A stretch of 64,000 nucleotides of DNA from Persicaria tinctoria (Eukaryota; Streptophyta; Magnoliopsida; Caryophyllales; Polygonaceae), in assembly GCA_037127255.1 (NCBI GenBank), contig JBANSL010000001.1:38245001-38309000 (forward strand), given 5' to 3'. Under the pieces are notes generated by a model. The model made no database searches, had not been told where the DNA came from, and saw only the letters and a list, made by a program, of their open reading frames with translations. Made by a program: the position numbers and the translations under genes. Shown here piece by piece: positions 54,535-64,000 of this stretch (its first letter is position 1; each line of letters begins with the position of its first letter).

Positions 54535-57086
54535 TAACAAAGAATACCAAGCGGTATATCCCTCTTCTACCACCACCCCTCTTCCGGACAAGGTGGAGAC
54601 TGGCCAGTTCGATGCTATAATCATATCAAATCTCATCATCATATGATATCTCATCATCATATGATATCTCATGCCCATTCGTATCTCGTGATATATATAA
54701 ATGACTCGAGGAGGACAACACCCGATGAAGCTGGGCTGCTCTATGACCCTAGCAAGGACTCTAGGACTCACATATAACGGCCGTTCTGTATTCAAACGCA
54801 TACGGAGTAAGGATGCTCATTCGTAAATGCAATTCCTAAGCATGATACTACATGACGTGCTCTTATGCATATGCAACACCTACAAACTATATGACACATC
54901 AGGTAGGAGGCACTGGTTACTGAGTAAGCCCCGGAGGTACTTACCTGGCTAGCAGATCGGCAACAGAACAATCCATCACACAGTATTCACAATCACAGAG
55001 TATCACCTAATACATAATGGAATATATATACATAAGTCTACATCCAAATATTAAGCACTCAAGCACACCTCAATCAATAGAACAAGTAACATATTATGAA
55101 AGTCATTTCATCGCATCATCCGCTCCTCAAGACCACATCATTAATCAACCAATTCCGCATGTTCATATACATCATTTCCGCATATACCTCAACGGTTCAT
55201 CAAAATCCTAAGACATAATTTGTGTGATAAAAAATCCTACTAGATCGTCATAATTATCCAAGTCATGCTATTAGTCATACATATCATACTGTTAGTCAAA
55301 CGATCATATTATCATGCTAGTTAGTCATCAAATAAGTCTTATTCCCAAGTTAGTTTCAAAACCGTTTCAAATCCCAGTTAAATAGTTAAGTATTCCGACC
55401 CTTGAAAATACTCCTCGCCAAATCCCCTTTTGAATTTATTTATTAGATTACTTTCCAACCTTGAAATTCTTTTCCAAATTCTTTATAAATCTTTAAGTCC
55501 CAATAATATATTTTAAATCTCAAATAGTATTTCATGATATTTTACATACCATTTATTTAACACTTTTATAAATTATTTTCAGATCCCCTAAAATACCGAA
55601 CATTTTTATTTAATAAATCAACCCTTATAATTCTCCCAAAATATAATAATTTAAATACCGCTAATTAGTTAAATAATAAACAGATAACCCAAACCGAACC
55701 GAACCGACCGAACCCGTTAAATTAGTCCAAAAACCGATTTAAATAAGTAACAACTAACAAATGTTTATAAGTTAGGACTTAGGGTCCACAAGGCCACGCT
55801 GGCCATCTTCCTCAAATTTTAAAAGAGAACGCAATGGATGCTCGTCTCATATTCTCTTCCTCAAATTTTATAAGTTAGGACTTAGGGTCCACAAGGCCTC
55901 GGCCTCGCTCTCGCCGGCGATTGAAGCTCTTCCTTCGGGCCTCCGTCTCCGGTGACGTCCTGTGCCGAGCTCTGCCTCGCCTCGGCCTCCTGCTCACAGC
56001 TCACTCGCTGCTCTCACCCCAGCTCACACGTGCTCTGCTCAGCACGCTCTCTCGCCCGTCGATGCTCGTCTCGCACTCTCGACCGCGCTCTCGAGCTTGC
56101 CGGAGCTCTCCAACTTCACCCGACACCCCACACTCAGCTCACGCACACTCGACACTTGCCCACAGCCCAACCCAAGTCAGAAACGAATCGAAACAGAGGA
56201 AGGAAAAGATTGGACTCACCGAGGGAGTTCGCAACTTCGGAGCTCTCGATCAGAGGTATGAGCGTCGTCGGAGGCTCGTGATGGCTCGTCGGATCTGCGT
56301 TGGACATGTGTGAGCATGATGGTGAAGTCCGAGAGTGGTTTTGATTGAAGACGGAATAGAAATGCTTACCCGAACATGGCTCGCGATCGAACAGGGTAAA
56401 GAAGGGAGTGGGGTTGCGGTGGCTCTCGTGGCGGCTCTGGTGGTGGCTCCTCTGCGGTTGGTGGATCCGAGGGATGTTGCGGCTGCTGCTGGTGGCTTCG
56501 AGGAGGGGTCGAAGGTGCTGCCGTGGTTTCTGCGCTCTCGAGGAAGGAGGAGGACGACGGAGTGAAGAAGGATCGCGGTGGTGTTGTGTGAAGAGAGGCG
56601 GGAGGTGACGGTGATAGTGGTGATGAGGTATGTTGAAATGGTTATGGAGAGTGTGAATGTGATAGAGATGATATAAAGAGGGCGGAGTGGTGATGGTGAT
56701 GGAGCGATGGCGTACAACAAAAGAGGAACAAAGTAGCTGGTTGTGGGTTGCAGAGGAGTAGGGGAGGGGCTGAACTGGCGGAGGATTTGACTGGTCTTAA
56801 TTAAGACATCAGTCAAATTGAATGCCCGGTAATAAATCCCGAAATTAGTTTCTGAATGTTAGTTTCCCAGAATCCCGCTTTCTCGATCAATGAGATTTTA
56901 AAAATTGACATGGATATCGCCATCTGATAATTATTTTCAATTTTCGAGGTAAAAGGACGGAAATCGTTCTTCAAATTTTATATTACAGTCGGAATCCGCT
57001 AAACAAGCTTTTAAATCGATTTAAATTCATTTTTAATTTCCTTTTTTTTTCCGAAAAATTAGGATTGGAAAATCCGAGCCTTTACA
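54535..57086 (-). repeat. LTR of LARD-2 (3' end truncated or diverged)
   Basis: The minus strand starts TGTAAAGGCTCGG at 57086, and blocks match the LARD-1 LTR in order (for example ACTGGCCAGT near 54599, GGGTCATAGAGCAGCCCAGC near 54728). It is clearly diverged from LARD-1, and similarity is lost left of 54535. The terminal TTACA is not visible. Confidence 0.75.
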
Positions 57087-60000
57087 TAATCCACCTCTAA
57101 AAACAAGTCTCGTCCCCGAGACTAAAATCATTTTAAATCAGGGGATGAAGTTTAAAATTGGTGAGTCCAAAGATCATATCATTGAGCCCGTAAGTATCTC
57201 ATAAGTGCCCCTATGAGATCCTCATAGTACCGTTGCCGTGATCATAATATCCCCAATAGACCGTAGCAAGAATGTGATATGGGCCCCTACCACATCCTTA
57301 CTCCGACTCCTCGGTCATATCATAACTCAAAACATCACAACGTCCTCTTTAAAACACCGTTCAAAACTTCAAGTTCGGCATTAGTCAAAAGGATTCCTAA
57401 CCTCTTCATTCATCCTACCATCAACTTCTAAAGGCTAATCTCATATTCTCTTCCTAGGTTCTAAGACATAACATAATCAAGGTTCAACAGTTCAATTTCT
57501 ATCATTTCCATCATTAAGCATCATGTATATATATCGAATAACAATAGCACCTCACGTCTAATAGCATAACATAATCACCTCAAGAATAGCCACATAGCAT
57601 AGCATATCTAGTATCGTATCATATATGGTAGAATTTATCACATCATCTCACGGAAGTTACACACCATATCAATCATATTAGCACGTTATATCAATCAGAT
57701 AAGTACATCATACTCATTCTAACTACCAAGCGTCATCGCATTAGAGGCAAACAACTGCTTCCGTACAGTAGCATTCCATCGAGTTCAGGGATAACTATGT
57801 TAGTACTACAGTTCCCTATTGTCAACGACAACACATCAGAGAATCAACATCGCTTGTAGCATATAATTCGCACAACATTCGGCCCCAAGTAAAGTATACA
57901 CTAGATCACTATCCCAGGAGAATCTGCCTTACACTACCAATCATGACGAGACACGACCACTACTCACCATCCCTTGCACTAAGATCAACTTCATTGTGGT
58001 CTACCAATTCAATTCACTACCAGTTCTAGGCACCATTGTATTCCGCTCACATACAACCTTTCTAGCCTCATAACTATTCGCAATCAAGGCCGACTACCCA
58101 AACCAACTACTAGGTATCCCAAATCCTATGTCATCAAGCCATCTAAGGGCCAATCCAATTCGACATCCCAATCCCAATTCTCACCTTCCACTCGACCATC
58201 TAAACTATTTTTCGGAGTTCTCAATCACACGGTTTCCTGATTCGACAAGCTTAACAACTCGACCAACTACCAAGATTCCATATATAACACGTCCTTGTCC
58301 TAGGGTCCTTTATCAGTCCCATCTTTACCCTCTAATAGAAAATTCCGAGTCCTACACTGAACCGCTCTCACGATTGATCTAGACACTTCTTAAAAATCTC
58401 GCTTACTCTTCCTAGACTCTCAAGACTCCGCCTGACCATCTTCTCCTAAAAAGACATCTCGAATCACCTTGCTAACCTGATCATATTTCCCACGCCACTA
58501 ACCACTCTCACTAACCATCCACCTCTAAGGACCCAACTCATGCTGACCATCTCACACCTGACACTCCCGTCCAATTCTAACGCAGAACCCAACTAGTGGT
58601 ACTCCCAACCATGAATCACCATGACCCTAAAGCCGACCCCCACTCTAGATCCTCTTCCCAACATACTCTACTTGGACTAGTTCCCTCAACTCCGCATGTT
58701 TCCCCAAATTGCCTCAAATAACGCTTCCTCAAACTTCGAAATCTCTACCGCTTAAACCCTAATGTACCGATCATCATTTTCACCGAATTCGTATGACATG
58801 CTCGTCCGAATTTCCTAAGCACCGTAACTTCACCAACCTTCAAAAATCTCTTATCCTCTAGCGTCCTCAATACCTTTTGTTTTGCCTGGTTCCCAAATCT
58901 ATGCTCATAATCTCCCTATCTCAACCTTAAGCCCATAGTCTTACTAGGAATGTCAACTACATCCTTGCCTAGCTACCAACCTTTCCTCGAAGATTCATCT
59001 CACATCCTCAATTACCTCAATAGCCACAATGATCTCCACACATAAATCTCGATTCATTCCCTATCCCAAAATCCTCCAACAATGTATCTAGAGATCCTTC
59101 ACTCATAAATTCCCCAAGCATTACCAATCCTATCTGTACAACCCTCAAATACCCATCACACGAACAACCCTAATATGAACAATCTAATATCCCCGATCGA
59201 TAATTTCCAAGCGACCTCATACTACTCTTCCTTGGCAATTCCTCAACCTCATCCCTTATCAAAATCTCTTCCACTCACAGCACACATCACCTAGTCCCAA
59301 ATTCTACGATTTCTCAGACGTTCCTTAATCGATCATCCTCGACATCGCCCACGATCCGCTCATAGACTATCTAGACACCTTCCTTAGTACACCAATCCGT
59401 CTCACAAAACCTCCCCTCAAGAATCCCCCGATCAACTCCTAGCTCGCTCATCCACCTCTAGAACTACGCCAACTGCCTATACTCACACCCACTCGTAAGG
59501 TCACTCTCATGCAACTAGTCTAGACCTCAACCACCGCGCACCCACTACTTACCGACACTCCTAGCTAGGACATCTCCCACAAAATCTCAACATACTAGCC
59601 CCACTCCCCACCTAAGACCTACCTCGAAGCTCATCTATATTCACGAACCACTATCTTCGACACATCCCAACTCACTCGGCTCTACTCAAGATGACGCATC
59701 ATTCATGCACCCCGTCTCATACGACCAATGACCCAATCCGAAGACCTTAATCCACCTGCCACTTTCCAACCCGTCTCACTGAAGAATCTCACGACTCAAG
59801 CTCAAGAAGAAAGCACTCACATACATATAACCCATAACCTACTCACTAGCAAGTCAGTATACCAAGCACCAAGGCACATCGTCATAGAAACAAGTTAGTC
59901 AGGCAATCATTGCTACCAATATATTCAGCACATCTGTCATCACACATTCAATTATGTCAGTTCTAGGCCTATCACAAAACATCAATTCCGATTAGTATAT

Positions 60001-60506
60001 AAGAGTCCACGATTTGAATTAAGAACGTCCTTCCTTGAGTCATCTAAGAGAATCACGTACGCGGCTACCATATTTCAAATGTGTTCGTCCTTTGTATACT
60101 TTTGGCGACGTCAGTCCTGTGGTTTATGGGTCATGGACCCATCACACTTCCGCTGCGCTGCTATGGTGCCACTTGGTCGTCGGTCCTTTCTTACCTGTCG
60201 GCGCTCATCGAAGGATCGCAAGGGTTAGAAATTACGGAGATAGGGGAGAGACAAGGGCAGACGACACAACTTCCTTAAGAGTTCAGACATGGACCTGGAC
60301 TAGGGACGACGAGACCAAGGAGAAGATCCTAACATGATGCCCTTAGGGTATTCCATGAAGTTATAATTGTGGTACGTAGACACTTATCAGTCACGAATAT
60401 CATCACATCATTACACACTAACATGCACCTATCTCAAGGAGTAGCGATCTATGCATTCATAACATGTTCATCTCATCCACTTTACACGTTCACAGAAGAA
60501 GCTAGT
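57087..60506 (-). mobile_element. LARD-2 internal region (interrupted by element C)
   Basis: It starts with the polypurine tract (minus-strand AGAGGTGGATTA, 57087-57098), followed by a block matching 6060-6238 (ATAGGGGCACTTATGAG-type sequence). The region near 60190-60430 corresponds to about 4090-4310 of LARD-1. The interval is about 1.2 kb longer than in LARD-1. It has no coding potential. The plus strand here is A/C-rich and G-poor (in line 58561-58620 I count 23 C and 7 G), so the T/G skew of the sense strand is the same as in LARD-1. Element C interrupts it at 60507. Confidence 0.7.
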
Positions 60507-62334
60507 TGTTGTGAGCCTAATTAGCCATGTTTTACATTATCATTTATATCGATTTCTGCATGCATTTTCATGCATTTGGGCTTGAATGATACAAAATATG
60601 TGTAGTTTATGCTTAGTTGTTATATATGGAGGTCTACACAAGTTTTTTTCATATTTCGCAGAAATCGGACGCATTTTGGAGCTTAATGGAAAGTCATGGA
60701 GAAGCCAAGAATGGTGCAGCTGGAGAGAAGGCCAATTTCCGGTTTACATCGTTCTGAATCAGGCTGTGATGTCTTCATGAGAGTTGTAGCCCTCGGAAAG
60801 AGCTTTCCAACGCATGGTCATATGCGTCAAACCGACAACCGAGGCAGCGGGAAAGTGCGTTTTACGAACAGAGCTGGAAGCTGAGAAAAGAACTCGACGT
60901 CGACAAGAGTTGTCGACATCGACAAGTATCCAAAACTCGACATGAGCACTGGAAGACGAAGTCGAGTTGACTGAACTCAAGACCAAAATGTTGTCGATGT
61001 CGAGGAAAGTTGTCGACATCGAGAAGACATGTCGAGCACTCCAGAAGCCGAGATCGAGGAGAAGTCCGAAGAGAAAGGAGATTACTTGCAAGCCAAGATT
61101 CGACGAATTCTATCCGAATCTATCAAGACCAAAGAAGATGTCCACACATTAGATATAATCCTAGTCTATCTATTTTATTTAATTACACTATGTTATTTAT
61201 TTATCATTAAGTTTTAGATATAGTTTTAGATAAAGATAGATATCTTCTATCCTTGATTAGCAAGGATTAGAAGCCTATAAATAAGGCCCTAGGGGCTGAC
61301 TTTTCATGGATTCCAAGTTACACACAATTCCATTCAAGTAGAGTAGTTTAGGAGTTTAAGGTTTTTAGGGTTTTGGCTTTTTGCGAAAGTTGATTGCCAA
61401 GATTGTAAAGGCTTTGAATTTAGTTTTAATGCAAGTTTCTTCTTTTACATCAATGTCTGCGATTGCGATGAGGCGTGAGTAGTCCACCCACTTCTGGGGC
61501 TGGGGTGAGCCCGACGGTGGCCATGTGAGGCGATGCAATAAAGGTCAGATCTTTTTGTGCAATTCATCTTCTTTCCCTATGAGCATGATTCTTTTGCGAG
61601 AGTTGAAGGTGATCCTTGTTTGTATTATTGAAGCAAAAGTGATCTTAATGCAACTTGGATTAATTATGTGAAAAAGGGTTAGTAACAATTAGGGTTTATG
61701 CGAGAGCCTCTATATTCCTATTTGTTAATAACGAAGGTTATTTAGATGGAAAGCATGATCTTTTATGCCTTTATGTGTTACTTTGCATGGTTATCGTTGC
61801 GGTGTCGAAACCCTAGCCTTGGAAGTCTTTAGTTTATTGATTTATTTCATCAAAAATCGTTTCCGTGTTCGAAAGCATTTGCACTTTTAAATTTCTGTTT
61901 TCATCGATTTCGAAGAGCCTTGTCGAGGTCGAACACTGTTGTCGACGTCGAGAAGATTAATCGAGATCGAGTTCTTTCTGTGTTGTCGATCTGTGTCTTG
62001 TCGAGAACATCTTGTCGATTTGCCCTCTGTGTCGAGTACTTCTCGATATCGAGGACTTCTGTGTCGACAAGATTCGGTCGATTAGCTTCTGTCGAGTTGC
62101 TTTGTCTTTGCTTTTGTTTGCTTTGCTTTTTTTCTGTCTTTTCCGTGCTATTCTGTCTTGTTTGTGAGAATTTGATAGCTACCTGAGAACTGCTGACGTG
62201 CTTCCTCGTGGATCGATCCTGACAACCTTCTACTACAATGGGAGGAAGTCTTGTATTTATTTCCTGAGACAGGGAAGTCAGTCTGAACTTTATTTTACAT
62301 TTATTTCATACTTGACCATCCTCCTGCAACAACA
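60507..62334 (+). repeat. 5' LTR of element C (1828 bp)
   Basis: It ends CTGCAACAACA. TCGA-NN-TCGA palindromes cluster at 60895-61045 and 61920-62060. A TATA box (TATAAATAA) is at 61276-61284, followed by AAGGCCCTAGGGGCTGAC, a short palindrome that A also has next to its TATA box. Confidence 0.88.
61276..61284 (+). promoter_or_regulatory. TATA box of the C LTR
   Basis: TATAAATAA, conserved in place with the A, B and F LTRs. Confidence 0.65.
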
Positions 62335-62337
62335 AAT

Positions 62338-62354
62338 TGGCGCCGTTGCCGGGG
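62338..62354 (+). promoter_or_regulatory. Primer-binding site of element C, tRNA-Asp
   Basis: TGGCGCCGTTGCCGGGG lies three bases after the LTR. It is a perfect 17-base complement of the plant tRNA-Asp 3' end. Confidence 0.92.
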
Positions 62355-62417
62355 AATCAATCAATCGCGCCTTAGGTAGTCAGTTCTCACTGTTTCTTTG
62401 AGTTAGTTTGCAGGTGT

Positions 62418-63041
62418 ATGCGTCGTTCTGGTCAAACACCTGAGTTTGACGCCTTAGACGAACCAGAGCGCCTTCTACACATCAGAAATAGACTTCAAAG
62501 AGCCATGGAGGACGCTGAAACACAGGAGAAGCTGATCGCTAGGCTTACCAGGGATCTAGCCGCCAGGGATGCTGCTCTCGCCGCTGAGAAAGCAGCAAGG
62601 GAGCAAGCAGAAGCTGAGCTTGCCCAATTTCCGACCACTCCTGAGGATTATATGCATCCCACGCTCGTCGTGCCTGAATCGGCGATTCTTATCCCTGGCA
62701 ACTCTTTTGAAATTCGCACTCAATTTCTTATAGAGCTTAAAAATAATGCCTTTTATGGCAGATTTAATGAGTGCCCTCTTGAGCATATTACCAACTTTTC
62801 TGACATGTGCCGTACTCTTGCTGAAGGTACCACGCTGGAATATGTCAAGATGAAAGCTTTTCGCTGGTCTCTCGCTGGTCCTGCACTGAAATGGCTGGAA
62901 GGGCTGAAAGCAAGATCACTGACAACCTGGGCCCAAGTAGAGCAAGAATTTCTGAATAAATTCTTCCCACCCGCCAAAACAGCATATCTCCGCCAGAAAA
63001 TCACCGCCAGAAGCCCCAGTCCTGCTAGAAGGAGAATCTGA
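62418..63041 (+). pseudogene. gag: Gag N-terminal half of element C
   Basis: It starts MRRSGQTPEFDALDEPE, then a coiled-coil-like, Ala/Glu/Arg-rich segment (AARDAALAAEKAAREQAEAE). Next is the Gag core shared with A and B (FNECPLEHITNFSDMCRTLA, FRWSLAGPALKWLEGL, EFLNKFFPPAKTA). At about 63005 the sequence leaves Gag and joins the post-protease linker, so the zinc knuckle and protease are deleted. The last 12 or so residues are out of the family frame. Up to the junction there is no stop, so this is the best-preserved Gag start in the window. Confidence 0.85.
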
Positions 63042-63645
63042 ACCTGAGGTCGACCTTGACCAACACCTAGTCAACGTCGACCCATCTCCAATCGATATCG
63101 ATCTATCTCTAGTCGATACCCAGGTATGTCCTTCCGCTATCTCAATTCCAACTTTGCCCCCTGTCTTTGAAAAACCATTTGAAGAACCTCTAGAGAAAGA
63201 AGAGCCAGAAAAGAAGAAGTTGGACGTCGTTGCCCATGTTGTTTCAAAGTCACTTTTGCCTTATAAGGTGAAGGCTATCCCCGACGATTTTGAGCAACCG
63301 ATGTTCATATTCAAGTATGGGGTCCTCGCAAAGTGGTATGAAGCTCCGCACGATGAGGTGGAAATATCTCTTCCCACTCCACCATTTTGCTGTGGTGGAG
63401 ACGCGCAAACAAATCAACCAATGGAGCGGAAGAGGTATGATTATGAGGTATGCAAATTTCCTTTATATATTCCTTTATGCATGCCAGCTGGAGCCCAGGA
63501 AGATGGATGGAAGGAGCCATGGAGCATCCACTCGGGGAGGTTCAAGCTTCTTCACACGATGCCTCCGGATGACATCCCACGCTTCCCACCACCGGAGGAA
63601 CCACCAGACCCACCTATACCTCCGGACAAAGATGAGCCAGGCTAA
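63006..63645 (+). pseudogene. Post-protease C-terminal region of element C
   Basis: A frame open from the deletion junction to a stop at 63645. It begins with acidic repeats (EVDLDQHLVNVDPSPIDIDL, encoded by TCGA palindromes) and passes through a Glu/Lys-rich stretch. A distinct part with MFIFKYGVLAKWYEAPHDEV and EISLPTPPFCCGG follows, and it ends in a Pro-rich tail. KYGV occurs at the same place in the A and B tails. I do not recognise a domain. It is followed by the GTCGGCCTAGCGACTATAAA block that also follows the coding region in A and B. Confidence 0.5.
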
Positions 63646-64000
63646 AGCTAAATGGAGAAAGTCGGCCTAGCGACTATAAAATCTAGAGCATGTACATAAA
63701 CTTTTTAGGACATTTGAGACTTTGTTTTTTGTTTTTGGTTTTGAACACTTTTAGTTTTGCTATTGTGGGTATATGTCTTCTACTTTTCAGGTCCATGGAT
63801 GGAACCAAGCTACATTAAAACTCAGCCTAGGAGGTGCTCCATTCGAAATTTTGGAATCTGCACATCTGTCTTGTAAGTTTCTTTCTTTACTCTTACCTTG
63901 TTTTTATACAGTGAGGACACTGTAATATTTAAGTATGGGGTGGGGGAAGGGCTTACTTTATGCATATTTCATTTATTTGACATTTTTGTGCATATTTAGA
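63646..64000 (+). other. Start of the 3' non-coding tail of element C
   Basis: No gene. It contains the hairpin ACAGTGAGGACACTGT at 63908-63923 and the purine tract AAGTATGGGGTGGGGGAAGGG at 63931-63951, as in A and B. Confidence 0.75.

Larger units (their letters stand above)
60507..64000 (+). mobile_element. Athila-like Ty3/gypsy element C, internally deleted, right end outside window
   Basis: It starts TGTTGTGAGC, the same LTR start as element A. It has a complete 5' LTR (60507-62334), a perfect tRNA-Asp primer site, the Gag N-terminal half, a deletion to the post-protease region, and the tail with hairpin and purine tract. The five bases before it are CTAGT; the matching target copy would lie right of the window. 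It is inserted in LARD-2 in the opposite orientation. Confidence 0.85.

Noticed and set aside
55921..56816. GC-rich overlapping open frames in the LARD-2 LTR
   Set aside because: Several frames on both strands are open at once because of high GC and low stop density. No frame is conserved with the LARD-1 LTR.
60035..60337. 100-residue frame in LARD-2 interior as a gene
   Set aside because: It is on the antisense strand of the element, has no motif, and is not kept in the corresponding part of LARD-1.
1..64000. tRNA or rRNA genes
   Set aside because: The only tRNA-like matches are retrotransposon primer sites (12-17 bases). No cloverleaf or rRNA segment was seen.

Overview
The window looks like plant nuclear heterochromatin, most likely pericentromeric and probably from a eudicot. 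I find no intact host gene. Almost everything is LTR-retrotransposon DNA in several nested layers, plus a CACTA transposon end, a Stowaway-type MITE, an endogenous caulimovirid remnant and one short Rab-GTPase-like gene fragment. Plant-type primer sites (initiator tRNA-Met and tRNA-Asp), SIRE/Maximus-type copia proteins, Athila-like Gag-protease and chromovirus-like Gag place it in an angiosperm.

Layout from left to right. 1-9093: LARD-1, a non-coding element with 2.84-kb LTRs (left LTR cut by the window edge). 9094-12275: 3' tail and LTR of an older Athila-like element on the plus strand (F). 12279-13406 and 26421-27329: a gutted chromovirus-like element (G) that hosts a 13,014-bp copia element (K, minus strand, 13407-26420, TSD GAATC). 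27407-34052: Athila-like LTR remnants (J, H) with a rearranged chromovirus-like element (I) lodged in J. 34053-35117: low-copy-looking DNA with the Rab-like fragment. 35118-35449 and 52731-52918: CACTA end split by Athila-like element A (35450-52730). A's right LTR is itself split by the nearly intact Athila-like element B (42831-51504, TSD ATAAT). 52919-54365: caulimovirid remnant. 54535-60506: LARD-2 on the minus strand, interrupted by Athila-like element C (60507 to the window end).

The most unusual object is K. Both of its termini are composite LTRs of about 2.7 kb, each made of a normal LTR, a primer-binding site, a complete gag and a second copy of the LTR tail. A separate internal primer site, gag and pol follow. 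The two gags inside the LTRs match each other at residues where both differ from the internal gag, and the whole unit has a perfect 5-bp TSD. This suggests that an element with gag captured in its LTR was reverse transcribed and integrated as a unit.

A second pattern crosses families. K carries 17 exact copies of the 12-bp quasi-palindrome TCAAGGTCTTGA in LTRs, gag, pol and the 3' ORF. The Athila-like elements carry dense TCGA-NN-TCGA palindromes, with copy number differing between sister LTRs of one element. The F LTR carries its own hairpin palindrome. Family-specific dispersed motifs of this kind recall the sites bound by VANC anti-silencing proteins of VANDAL transposons. K also encodes an extra basic 3' ORF that could be tested as a motif binder.

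Most proteins are broken by stops or frameshifts. Intact long reading frames are limited to K gag copies 2 and 3 and the K reverse transcriptase/RNase H segment.
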